Program-made: the position numbers and the translations under genes
The notes under the pieces: model-generated
Told to the model about the DNA's origin: nothing
Databases searched by the model: none
What the model saw: the letters and a program-made list of their open reading frames with translations, nothing else
From: Streptomyces broussonetiae
GTDB taxonomy: Bacteria; Actinomycetota; Actinomycetes; Streptomycetales; Streptomycetaceae
Direction: 5' to 3'
Assembly (NCBI RefSeq): GCF_009796285.1
Contig: NZ_CP047020.1
Location: 868,001 to 932,000 of the forward strand
Length of the DNA stretch: 64,000 nt
In this document: piece by piece, positions 1 through 7,396 of the stretch
Position numbering within the stretch: position 1 is the first letter of the stretch
Layout of the letters: every line of letters begins with the position of its first letter

Positions 1-1
1 C

Positions 2-253
2 GTCAGAACCGTCGCCGCGGCGCTGCGCTCGTACCGGTACGCACAGGCCGGTCTGCTGCACGAGCCGTCCAACCCGCTTCGCCGTCGTCGGCTCGACGAC
101 ACCGCCTACACACTGTGCGTGCTCATGGACCAACGCAACGTCGCCGATGCCGCGGCCCGGGCCGAACGTCTGCTGGCCGCGGCCTCGGCTTCCGGAGCGG
201 CGAACCGCACCGCGAACCGCACCGGACGTCCGCGCGCGGTCGGGACCACCTGA
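2..253 (+). CDS. C-terminal part of a DUF5133-like small protein (partial)
   Basis: The frame is open from the window edge and stops with TGA at 251-253, giving 83 residues with no start in view. The readable stretch has the pattern RYAQAGLLHEPSNPLRRRR, then DDTAYTLCVLMDQRNVADA, followed by an Ala/Arg-rich tail. The central Asp-x-Ala-Tyr-Thr-Leu-Cys-Val block resembles what I remember of DUF5133, a small Streptomyces family of unknown function often found beside stress regulators. The Arg/Thr/Gly tail looks disordered. The next gene (sigma factor) converges on it. The family assignment is from memory of one motif, so it is tentative. Confidence 0.5.
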   Translation, partial: VRTVAAALRSYRYAQAGLLHEPSNPLRRRRLDDTAYTLCVLMDQRNVADAAARAERLLAAASASGAANRTANRTGRPRAVGTT

Positions 254-289
254 CCGCGCATGCCTCGGGCGCCGAGTGCCCCGGTGGCG

Positions 290-1084
290 TCAGACGGCGT
301 CCTGCAGAACCTCCTCGCGCAGTTGGTGGCAGCACCGGCTGATCAGCCGGGAGACATGCATCTGCGAGATCCCCAGCTGCTCGGCGATGCAGCCCTGGGT
401 CATGTCCTTGAAGAACCTCATGTACAGGATGGTGCGTTCGCGTTCGGGCAGGGCCTCGAGGCGGGGCTTGACGGACTCGCGGTCCACGATGGTGTCGAGG
501 GCCGGGTCGACGGCGCCCAGCGCGTCACCGAGCGCGAAACCGTCGTCGCTGCCTGGGACTTCGGCGTCGAGGGACAAGGCGCTGAAGCTCTCCAGCGCCT
601 CGAGTCCGACCCGGACGTCCGCCTCGCTCAGATCGGCCTCCGCGGCGATCTCACCGACGCTGGGCCAGCGGTCCGAGGCTCCCTGGGAGAGGTCCTGGCA
701 GGCGGTGCGCACCCGGTTGCGCAAGTCCTGCACTCGGCGCGGCACATGCAGGGTCCACATGTGGTCGCGGAAGTGCCGCTTGATCTCCCCGGCGACCGTC
801 GGAACGGCGTAACTCTCGAAGGCCTTGCCGCGCTCAGGGTCGAAGCGGTCGACCGCCTTGACCAGTCCGAGGGCCGCGACCTGGCACAGGTCCTCATAGC
901 TTTCGCCTCGGCTGCGGAACCGGCCCGCAATGCGTTCGGCCATCGGCAGCCAGGCAGCCACCAGTTCCTCACGCACTGTGTCACGCTGGTGACCCGGCGG
1001 TAGCGCGGCCAGCCGCCGGAACGCATCCTCGGTGTCCGGGGCATCTGCGTGCGGATGGCGCTGTGCACTCGTCTGAGTTCGCAT
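290..1084 (-). CDS. SigB/SigF/SigG-family RNA polymerase sigma factor
   Basis: A 264-residue group 3 sigma factor, the kind that redirects RNA polymerase to stress or differentiation promoters. Region 2 is clear (DLCQVAALGLVKAVDRFDP, then a GEIKRHFRDHMW block), followed by a region 3 stretch (VGEIAAEADLSEADVRVGLE) and a region 4 helix-turn-helix (LPERERTILYMRFF, then IAEQLGISQMHVSRLISR). The ATG at 1084 was chosen because GAGGG lies 12 bases upstream; an in-frame TTG at 1096 sits directly against that GAGGG. No anti-sigma or anti-anti-sigma gene is adjacent, so its partner is presumably elsewhere. The family is sure; which Streptomyces paralogue it is cannot be told. Confidence 0.9.
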   Translation of the reverse strand: MRTQTSAQRHPHADAPDTEDAFRRLAALPPGHQRDTVREELVAAWLPMAERIAGRFRSRGESYEDLCQVAALGLVKAVDRFDPERGKAFESYAVPTVAGEIKRHFRDHMWTLHVPRRVQDLRNRVRTACQDLSQGASDRWPSVGEIAAEADLSEADVRVGLEALESFSALSLDAEVPGSDDGFALGDALGAVDPALDTIVDRESVKPRLEALPERERTILYMRFFKDMTQGCIAEQLGISQMHVSRLISRCCHQLREEVLQDAV

Positions 1085-1936
1085 GGTGCATCGCAACCCT
1101 CATGTGTGGTGAATCGATGATCACCGTGGAATTGCGACCCTGCTCGGACGGCCGCATCCGGGCGACATGGACGTCGCTCCCACGGATGTGCCTCCTGTCC
1201 GAAACACTCTCTTTATCCCGTGCCCGTGAACCGGACCGCCAAACCCTCCACATCCTCCGCGCCACGGCGTCGCCATGGCATGTCGTGCCACCCTGACGCA
1301 TCTGCCGCCGGGGCAAGTCGCCCCCTTGGACTGCAGCGGTCGCCCCGGCCACCGTACGGGCGCTCCTGCCGACGACAGCCGGCGCGGACGCCGCACCGGC
1401 CCCGCGTCGAGCCGACCGTACTGCCCGACGGCACGGACCCGGTGGGCGTCACCAACACCGCTGCCGGCAGCGGGGATTCCGTCCGTTCACTCCGCGCCGC
1501 CCTGCCGCAGGCCCAGGTCGTCACCGGCGAACCGTGCAGTGCTGACGGGCGAGTTGGGCAGGGCGGGGCCTCTTCTCCTCAACGCCCGCGGTCCGGGCGT
1601 GCCCACACCGGGCCACCGGGGCGATCCGGTGGACGGACGGCTCGATGCGCGGGTGGCGTACGGCGGACGCCCGACCGTGCCGGGCGTGGCTCCCGGCACA
1701 CCGATCCGGTACCGGCCGCCGCACGCTCGCCGGGCGGGCCGCGGAAGAGCTGCGCTCCGACGACGCCCGATCATCGCGTTCGGATTGTGCGCGCCCACGT
1801 TTCCATGCCCGTACGCGGGTTACCCGAAGGGGGACCGACCTCTTCCCGGTGATGGAGGTGGACCCGAACGAAAGGGCTGCCACAACTCGCTCTTGACGAC
1901 AGCTGACACTGGTTCCTCGGCATGGACAGGTGCACG
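1085..1936. other. Long intergenic stretch without a convincing gene
   Basis: About 850 bases. Several overlapping frames are open on both strands because of the high GC, but all have Arg/Pro/Ser-rich shadow composition and no ribosome site. A short plus-strand stretch near 1420-1520 (reading roughly DGTDPVGVTNTAAGSG) faintly recalls the NPVG region of NADP-binding F420-reductase-like proteins and could be a worn remnant, but this is weak. The region must hold the promoters for the sigma factor and the enolase-superfamily gene; I could not place either securely. Confidence 0.4.
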
Positions 1937-3028
1937 ATGAAACTCCGTCGGCCCGATGTGTCCGTCTACATGGTGCCGACCGACGGCCCCGAAGCCGACG
2001 GCACGTTCGCCTGGGACTCGACCACCATGGTGATCGTCCAGGTCAGGGCCGGAGACACGACCGGTACGGGCTGGACGTACGGACCGGCCGCCGTCGGACT
2101 GATGCTCGGCGAGCACCTCGCCCCCCTGGTCGAGGGGCACGATGCCCTGGACATCCCCGCCCTGCACGACGCGATGTGCAGGTCGGTGCGGAACGCGGGC
2201 CGGCCCGGGATCACCGCGTGCGCGATCTCGGCCATGGACATCGCCCTGTGGGATCTCAAGGCACGCCTCCTGGAACTCCCCCTCGTCAGCCTCCTCGGTG
2301 CGGCCCGCACGCACGTCGCCGTGTACGGCAGCGGAGGGTTCACCACCTATTCCGACGGGCGCCTTGCCGAGCAGGTGAGCGGTTGGGTGCACGGACTGCA
2401 CATCCCACGCGTCAAGATCAAGATCGGCGGGGACTGGGGGCACGAGACCCTGTGGGACCTCTCCCGTGTCAGCACGGCCCGTCGAGCCATCGGCAGCGAC
2501 GCCGAGTTGTACGTCGACGCCAACGGCGCCTACACCCGCAAGCAGGCGCTGCGCGTCGGAGACGGCCTCGCCGAATACGGCGTCAGCTGGTTCGAGGAGC
2601 CCGTCTCCTCGGACGACCTGACCGGCCTGCGGCTGCTCCGCGACACACTGCCCTGCGAGGTGGCGGCCGGTGAATACGGCTATGACCTGTCCTACTTCGC
2701 CCGCATGGTCGAGGCCGGCGCCGTGGACTGTCTCCAGGTCGACGCGACGCGCTGCGGCGGCATCACCGACTTCCTCCGGGTCGCCGCCCTCGCCCACGCC
2801 CACGGGCTGGAGGTCTCCGCCCACTGTGCCCCGAACGCCCATGCCGCCCCGGCCGCCTCGATCCCCAACCTCCGCCACATCGAGTGGTTCCACGATCACG
2901 TGCGCATCGAGTCGATGTTCTTCGACGGCGCGCTGGACCCCACCGGGGGGACGGTCCGGCCGGAGCAGGGCCCCGGACACGGACTGACCCTGCGGACCAG
3001 CGAGGCAGAGAAGTATCGCGTCGCCTGA
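1937..3028 (+). CDS. Mandelate racemase / muconate lactonizing enzyme family protein (enolase superfamily)
   Basis: A 363-residue metal-dependent enzyme of the enolase superfamily, which abstracts a proton next to a carboxylate. Numbered from an upstream ATG at 1922, the KxK general-base motif is K165/K167 (VKIKIG), metal ligands are D199 (VDAN), E225 or E226 (WFEEP) and E251 (AAGEYG), followed by D274 (QVDATRCGG) and H301 (SAHCAP). Lys and His on opposite faces fit the mandelate racemase subgroup, which includes racemases and sugar-acid dehydratases. The start at 1937 is preferred because GGACAGG lies six bases upstream; the ATG at 1922 lacks a ribosome site. Substrate is unknown; no neighbour points to one. 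Confidence 0.85.
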   Translation: MKLRRPDVSVYMVPTDGPEADGTFAWDSTTMVIVQVRAGDTTGTGWTYGPAAVGLMLGEHLAPLVEGHDALDIPALHDAMCRSVRNAGRPGITACAISAMDIALWDLKARLLELPLVSLLGAARTHVAVYGSGGFTTYSDGRLAEQVSGWVHGLHIPRVKIKIGGDWGHETLWDLSRVSTARRAIGSDAELYVDANGAYTRKQALRVGDGLAEYGVSWFEEPVSSDDLTGLRLLRDTLPCEVAAGEYGYDLSYFARMVEAGAVDCLQVDATRCGGITDFLRVAALAHAHGLEVSAHCAPNAHAAPAASIPNLRHIEWFHDHVRIESMFFDGALDPTGGTVRPEQGPGHGLTLRTSEAEKYRVA

Positions 3029-3136
3029 CGGCCACGCCGTGTAAGGCGCCGTCATTCAGGTACTCAGTACGTGGTACCCGGTACGCGCCACTCGGTACTT
3101 GCAACGGAAGGACGACTCCCTGAGGGGATGAATCGG

Positions 3137-3445
3137 ATGCTGTTCCTCGGACTGCTCCTCCTCGCGGCGACGGGTGCCTTCACGGCCCTGGCGATCAGCG
3201 ACAACCTGTCCAACGGTCCTGGCCACACCGTGTCGGTGCTCGGTCACGACATCGCCACCCTCGGCCCGCTCGCCCTGTTCTGCTCGGGCCTCGCCCTGGC
3301 GCTCATCTTCTGCCTGGGCATGGCCATGATGGTCAGCGGGGCACACCACCACCGTGGGAACACGGGCATGCACAGGAGGCACCGCAGCACCACCGCCGAC
3401 CCGGGTCTCGGCCCGCACCGAGGCCCGGCTTCACACGCTTCCTGA
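3137..3445 (+). CDS. Small two-helix membrane protein of unknown function
   Basis: A 102-residue protein with two hydrophobic segments: an N-terminal helix (LFLGLLLLAATGAFTALAI), a polar loop (SDNLSNGPGHTVSVLGHDIA) and a second helix (LGPLALFCSGLALALIFCLG), then a His/Arg-rich cytoplasmic-type tail (AHHHRGNTGMHRRHR). It resembles a family of short Streptomyces membrane proteins with the same SDNLS and VLGH loop; no function is known to me. ATG 3137 is chosen because GAGGGG ends nine bases upstream; an ATG at 3128 directly abuts that motif. A strong hairpin follows the gene. Confidence 0.65.
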   Translation: MLFLGLLLLAATGAFTALAISDNLSNGPGHTVSVLGHDIATLGPLALFCSGLALALIFCLGMAMMVSGAHHHRGNTGMHRRHRSTTADPGLGPHRGPASHAS

Positions 3446-3460
3446 ACCGACTGTCGTCAG

Positions 3461-3494
3461 CGGTGGTCCGCCCTTGGGTCAGGGCGGACCACCG
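3461..3494. terminator. Bidirectional terminator hairpin
   Basis: A perfect 14-bp stem (3461-3474 pairs with 3481-3494, arm CGGTGGTCCGCCCT) closes a six-base loop TGGGTC. It sits between the small membrane protein gene (+, ends 3445) and the secreted protein gene (-, ends 3518), so it can stop transcription from both sides. Confidence 0.8.
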
Positions 3495-3517
3495 CCGCCG
3501 GTGGAGGTCGGTGCAGC

Positions 3518-3931
3518 TCAGCGGACCGTCACGTTGAAGACCGGTGAGGCCGTCCCGCCGTTGACGATACGCAGGTCGTTCTTGCCCTTGATGCCCAGCT
3601 TGACGCCCAGCGAGTAGGAGCCGTCGCGGTGGACGGGCGTGGACGCGGGCAGGCTGACCCACTTGCCGTGCTGCTTCTGCTGGAGCGTGACCTGGCTGCC
3701 CGCCTTGAGGCCGGTGGCCTTGCCCGTGACCCGGAACAGCTGCCAGGCGCGGACGGAGGCCACCGAAGGCTTGGCCGTGATGCCGGGCTTGGCGGCCTGG
3801 GAGTGCGCGACCACCGCCGTGGTGGCGTGGGCGGCCGGCGTGGCCGCCATCGCGGAACCCGCGAGGGCGAGCGAGGCCGTGCCGAGAGCGCCGACGACGG
3901 CTATGCGCAGGGAACGCCGCTTCGAGAACAT
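3518..3931 (-). CDS. Small secreted protein with a beta-rich domain
   Basis: A 137-residue protein with a Sec signal peptide: basic start (MFSKRRSLRIAVVG), hydrophobic core and an Ala-x-Ala cleavage region (GSAMAATPAAHA). The mature part has alternating pattern typical of a small beta-sandwich (ASVRAWQLFRVTGKATGLK, QVTLQQKQHGKWVSLPAS, and a C-terminal FNVTVR strand). I do not recognise a named family; similar short secreted proteins are common in Streptomyces. GAAAGG lies 12 bases upstream of ATG 3931, which favours this start over in-frame ATGs at 3952 and 3976. A cell-envelope or extracellular role is inferred from the signal peptide only. Confidence 0.7.
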   Translation of the reverse strand: MFSKRRSLRIAVVGALGTASLALAGSAMAATPAAHATTAVVAHSQAAKPGITAKPSVASVRAWQLFRVTGKATGLKAGSQVTLQQKQHGKWVSLPASTPVHRDGSYSLGVKLGIKGKNDLRIVNGGTASPVFNVTVR

Positions 3932-4089
3932 GACAGATATGTACCTTTCCATGGTGAGAACAGTTCTTCGCGCCAAAAGAGAGCTACATGCCGATTGGCG
4001 TGGTCATTAGTAGTGACGAGACAGTGGCGCCAGGCGTTCATCGCCGTGTGTCGCCGTCTTGTAACAGCCGACGACTCCCCGGTGCCGAG

Positions 4090-4758
4090 CTACGCGGTCA
4101 CATCCCCGCGCGGGTCCGGTCCGGCCGCGTAGGCCAGTGGCGGTGCGATGGCCTGGACATCGGCTCCCTCGCCGACCCACAGCGCGATGAACAGGGCGGC
4201 AGTCGCTTCCAGCAGGCCGGCACGTTCGAGTCCGCCGCCGGTCACGGGTTCGCAGCCCACGTCCCGTACCAACTCGTGTACGCATGCGAGGGCCGCCTCG
4301 TCGTCCCCGCAGACGGGCACGGCCAGCGGCCTGCCGTCGAAGACGGGCGGCCGCATGCGCCACACGGCCTCGTGGCAGAGGTTGAAGGCCTTGACCACAT
4401 GGGCTCCCGGTGCCGCAGCGGCCAGTTGCCGGGCGGCCGAGGGGCCGCCCTCCGTCAGCAGCCGGAAGCCTGGCCCGACCGGGTTGGAGCAGTCGACCAG
4501 CACCTTCCCGGCCAGGGCCGGGCGCAGGACGCGTACCACGTCCGCTCCCGCCCCGAAGGGCAGCGCGGCCAGTACCGCCTCCCCGAACTCGGCCGCCGCA
4601 CGCAGACCGGTGGGCTTCGCGCCGTCTCCGACGCGCCTCGCGAGCCGCTCCGCCCTGTCCGCGTCCCGTCCCCCGATGGCCACGTCGTGCCCGGCCCGCA
4701 CCCAGTGGGTGGCGAGCGCGTCGGCCATGTTGCCCGTTCCCAGTACGCCGATTCTCAT
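4090..4758 (-). CDS. NADP-binding F420-reductase-like oxidoreductase
   Basis: A 222-residue Rossmann-fold protein. The N terminus has the dinucleotide motif GVLGTGNMADALA and an Arg-rich NADP-type second strand end (AIGGRDADRAERLARR). A later block (LVDCSNPVGPGF, then HVVKAFN) is characteristic of the NADPH-dependent F420 reductase and pyrroline-carboxylate-reductase-like family. Length fits this family. GAGGGG lies 6 bases before ATG 4758. An HxlR regulator diverges from it across 73 bases, a common arrangement in which the regulator controls the reductase. Whether it truly uses F420 or another acceptor cannot be told from sequence. Confidence 0.8.
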   Translation of the reverse strand: MRIGVLGTGNMADALATHWVRAGHDVAIGGRDADRAERLARRVGDGAKPTGLRAAAEFGEAVLAALPFGAGADVVRVLRPALAGKVLVDCSNPVGPGFRLLTEGGPSAARQLAAAAPGAHVVKAFNLCHEAVWRMRPPVFDGRPLAVPVCGDDEAALACVHELVRDVGCEPVTGGGLERAGLLEATAALFIALWVGEGADVQAIAPPLAYAAGPDPRGDVTA

Positions 4759-4831
4759 CAACGTCCCCTCTCCGTGCCTGCTTCGCGCGTTCGCATCGAC
4801 GCTAGAGGGCCTGCAGGGCACCATTTGGTAC

Positions 4832-5197
4832 GTGACGACCGACGCCTTCCTCGCCGACTGCCGTGCGCGCCTCGCCTTCGATCTGCTCTCCAACACCTGG
4901 AATGCCGTGGTCGTCTGGGCGCTGCGCGACGGTCCCAGACGTCCGGCGGAACTGCGGGAGCGGATCGGGGGCATCAGCTCCAAGGTCCTCACCGAGACCC
5001 TACGCCGGCTGCAGTTCAACGGACTGGTCGAGCGGCACGCACACCCCGGCACCTCTTCCCGGGTCGAGTACCAGCTCACCGCTCTGGGCCGGACTCTGCT
5101 GGCGCCGATCGACGCCGTGGGCGCATGGGCCTTCGCACACGGCGACGAGGTCATGGCAGCCCAGGATGCGGCGACACACCAGGTGCGGCGCCAGTGA
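4832..5197 (+). CDS. HxlR-family winged-helix transcriptional regulator
   Basis: A 121-residue HxlR-type regulator: N-terminal CRARLAFDLLSNTWNAVVVW, then a winged helix (GPRRPAELRERIGGISSKVL and TETLRRLQFNGLVERHAHPG), wing (SSRVEYQLTALGRTLL) and C-terminal dimer helix. Many HxlR proteins sense electrophiles or redox stress. The usual N-terminal Cys is represented by C10 (LADCRAR). GTG 4832 was chosen because it gives the family length; no clear ribosome site precedes it, so the transcript may be leaderless. The short imperfect palindrome ACCATTTGGT (4820-4829) just before the start is a possible operator shared with the divergent reductase gene. Confidence 0.8.
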   Translation: MTTDAFLADCRARLAFDLLSNTWNAVVVWALRDGPRRPAELRERIGGISSKVLTETLRRLQFNGLVERHAHPGTSSRVEYQLTALGRTLLAPIDAVGAWAFAHGDEVMAAQDAATHQVRRQ

Positions 5198-5330
5198 TCC
5201 TGCCATTCGGGGATCACCGGGACGCAAGTTCCGGAAGCCGGCGACGCAGGGCGCCCGCGCCTGATCCTGGCACGGTGCCGGGCAGGGCGGCCGGATGCGG
5301 CGACGCCAACCGGGGCCGCTGTCCGAGGCC

Positions 5331-5490
5331 TTCATGTCGTCGCCCCTGATCCGTCTGCACTCGGCTCACCAGTGCGGCCGCTGTCTCGGGGCGATCATGG
5401 TGGCGCGGGCAGCAGCCGAGAACCCGGATGTGGTCGCCCGGCTGGTTCTCTCCGGTGGACCCGAGATCGCATCGACCGGGCAACAGCGGA
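5331..5490 (+). pseudogene. Fragment resembling an alpha/beta hydrolase nucleophile-elbow region
   Basis: A plus-strand stretch in frame with 5295 reads CGRCLGAIMVARAAAENPDV followed by VARLVLSGGP. This matches the helix after the nucleophile elbow in alpha/beta hydrolases (usual form GxSxGA...ARAAAENPDxVxxLVL), but the nucleophile Ser is replaced (GRCLG) and neither the upstream core nor the downstream Asp/His part is present. It is best read as a small remnant. It lies in the roughly 340-base gap between the HxlR gene and the rodA-like gene, which otherwise holds only a possible terminator. Confidence 0.35.
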
Positions 5491-5492
5491 CG

Positions 5493-5514
5493 CGCCGAGG
5501 ACACCGGCTCGGCG
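5493..5514 (-). terminator. Possible terminator of the rodA-like gene
   Basis: A 7-bp stem (CGCCGAG at 5493-5499 with CTCGGCG at 5508-5514) around an eight-base loop, 25 bases beyond the stop codon of the leftward gene. Moderate strength, no U tract, as is usual in this kind of genome. Confidence 0.4.
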
Positions 5515-5538
5515 TCGCCCGGTTCGCGGCACGCCCCG

Positions 5539-6747
5539 CTACGCCCGCACGGGCCGCCGCACCCGGATGGACTGCAGCAGACCCACCGCCGTCCACACCG
5601 CGAACATGGACGAGCCGCCGTAGGAGACGAACGGCAGGGGAATGCCCGCCACCGGCATGATGCCCAGGGCCATACCGATGTTCTCGAAGGACTGGAAGGA
5701 GAACCACGCGACGATCCCGGCGGCGACGATCGTGCCGTACAGGTCCGGCGCCTCGCGGGCGATACGGCAGGCGCGCCACAGCACCACCCCGATCAGGACG
5801 ATGATCAGGCCCGCTCCGACGAATCCCAGCTCCTCGCCCGCGACCGTGAACACGAAGTCGGTCTGTTGTTCCGGAACGAACTGGCCCGTGGTCTGGGCAC
5901 CGTGGAAGAGCCCCTCGCCGGTCAGGCCGCCGGAACCGATGGCGATCCGGGCCTGGTTGGTGTTGTAGCCGACTCCGGACGGGTCCAGGCTCGGGTCCGC
6001 GAAGGCGGCGAAGCGGTTGATCTGGTACGTGTCGAGGATGTGCAACCGCCAGACGGCGACGGCGCCGAGGACCCCGACGCCGAGCAGGCCGAAGATCCAG
6101 CGGTTGGGAGCGCCGGAGGCGAGCAGCACGCCCAGGATCGTGACCGTCATGACCATCGTCGAGCCGAGGTCGGGCATCATCAGTACGACCATGATCGGCA
6201 CGGCGGCCAGGCCCAGGGCCTGGATGACGGTTCGGCTGTCCGGGTACGTCCGGTCCGCCGCGTCGACCCGGGCCGACAGGAGTACCGCCATACCCAGGAT
6301 GATCGTGACCTTCACGAACTCCGACGGCTGGAGGGAGAATCCGCCGCCCAGGACGATCCAGTTGCGGTTGCCGTTGATGGTCGCACCGAGCGGGGTGAGC
6401 ACCAGCAGCACGCCGAAGACCGAGAGGCCGTAGAGAACCGGCGCCGCATTGCGCAGGCCCCGGTGCCCCAGCCAGAGGGTGCCGATCATCAGGACGAACC
6501 CGATGCCGAGATTCATCAGGTGCCGGATCAGGAAGTAGTGCGGGTCGCCCTGGTTGATGGCGGTGCGGTTGCGGGTCGCGGAGTAGACCAGGAGCGAGCC
6601 GATGAGCGACAGCGCCAGGGCCGACAGCAGTATCGGCCAGTCCAGGCGGCGGACCGGAGAGTCGCGGGCGAAGAGCCGCGTCCAGCGGGGGCGTTCGGGG
6701 CCGTAGCCCGGGACAGTGAAGCTGGTGAAGCTCTTCAGTCCGGTCAT
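5539..6747 (-). CDS. rodA: RodA/FtsW-family SEDS peptidoglycan glycosyltransferase
   Basis: A 402-residue polytopic membrane protein of the SEDS family (RodA, FtsW, SpoVE), which polymerises lipid II into glycan strands together with a class B penicillin-binding protein. Seen motifs: NWIVLGGGFSLQPSEFVK, MMPDLGSTMV, the large extracytoplasmic loop ending in EQQTDFVFTVAGEELGF, and the C-terminal PLPFVSYGGSS signature. About ten hydrophobic segments fit. GGAGGAAG precedes ATG 6747 by five bases. No penicillin-binding-protein gene is adjacent, so this looks like a stand-alone paralogue rather than the copy of the mre/division loci. The short N-terminal tail names a RodA-like rather than FtsW-like protein. 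Confidence 0.9.
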   Translation of the reverse strand: MTGLKSFTSFTVPGYGPERPRWTRLFARDSPVRRLDWPILLSALALSLIGSLLVYSATRNRTAINQGDPHYFLIRHLMNLGIGFVLMIGTLWLGHRGLRNAAPVLYGLSVFGVLLVLTPLGATINGNRNWIVLGGGFSLQPSEFVKVTIILGMAVLLSARVDAADRTYPDSRTVIQALGLAAVPIMVVLMMPDLGSTMVMTVTILGVLLASGAPNRWIFGLLGVGVLGAVAVWRLHILDTYQINRFAAFADPSLDPSGVGYNTNQARIAIGSGGLTGEGLFHGAQTTGQFVPEQQTDFVFTVAGEELGFVGAGLIIVLIGVVLWRACRIAREAPDLYGTIVAAGIVAWFSFQSFENIGMALGIMPVAGIPLPFVSYGGSSMFAVWTAVGLLQSIRVRRPVRA

Positions 6748-7396
6748 GTCAGCTTCCTCCGGCTTCTCCGCCCGTGCGGTCGCCTGGGGATGGTGCAGTG
6801 GCTGCGATCACCGAGATCATAGCTGCACCGTTGCGCAATGGAGCAACTAACTGGCCGTGCGCGGTCCGGGTCCCCGGCGGCCCTCGGCCATGCGCGGCTC
6901 CCCCGCCACGGCCAGGGGCGTTCGAACCTGCCGGGGAGCGGGGCCTCCCGGCCGAGGAACGGCACGGTCGCCGGCTCTGTCCACGACCGGCCGGGCCCGA
7001 CGCGATGGCCGCGATCGCGAGCCGGGCCGACATCGCCACGCGCCGTCCCGCCGCCCTGTCACTGCCGTCTCGCACCGCCTTGTGCCGCCGTCTCGCACCG
7101 CCTTGTGCCGCCCTGCCCCGCCCGCTTCGCTCGACGCGAGCGGTCGGGCCCGGGCGGCGGCCCGCGTACGGCCGTGCCACGACCCACTCGCGGGCACCCC
7201 TGGCCTCGGCACCACTCGGCACCTCTCGTTGACGCAGCCCGGCCGCGCCACCGGGTGCCGCCACACGTTCACAGTGTTTCCCCCAAGTTTTCCGCCTGAC
7301 CCTGGACGCCTGCCTACTCGTCAGTAAGGATGCCGGGGCGCACACGTCCGGCAACCGGGCCGGGCGACCAAATGCCTTGTCGGACAAGGGGGATTC
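6748..7396. other. Intergenic region with tandem repeat and possible promoters
   Basis: About 650 bases between divergent genes, with no credible gene. On the minus strand a TATGAT hexamer (complement of 6816-6821) could be the -10 of the rodA-like gene, with a dyad GTTGC/GCAAC around 6830-6847 near its -35. A 23-bp unit is repeated exactly in tandem at 7064-7109. Near 7267-7298 lie three 11-base units loosely like PHO boxes ahead of the metallophosphoesterase gene. Confidence 0.4.
7064..7109. repeat. Two-copy perfect tandem repeat, 23-bp unit
   Basis: Positions 7064-7086 and 7087-7109 are identical (unit begins GCCGTCTCGCACC and ends CTTGTGCC). It lies in non-coding sequence and probably reflects a slippage duplication; no function is apparent. 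Confidence 0.8.

Noticed and set aside
1220..1940. Open frames in the gap after the sigma factor gene
   Set aside because: Several overlapping frames of similar length on both strands, none with a ribosome site or recognisable fold.
4759..5217. N-terminal extension of the NADP-binding reductase frame
   Set aside because: It covers the divergent HxlR gene and lacks sense; the Rossmann motif begins right after ATG 4758.
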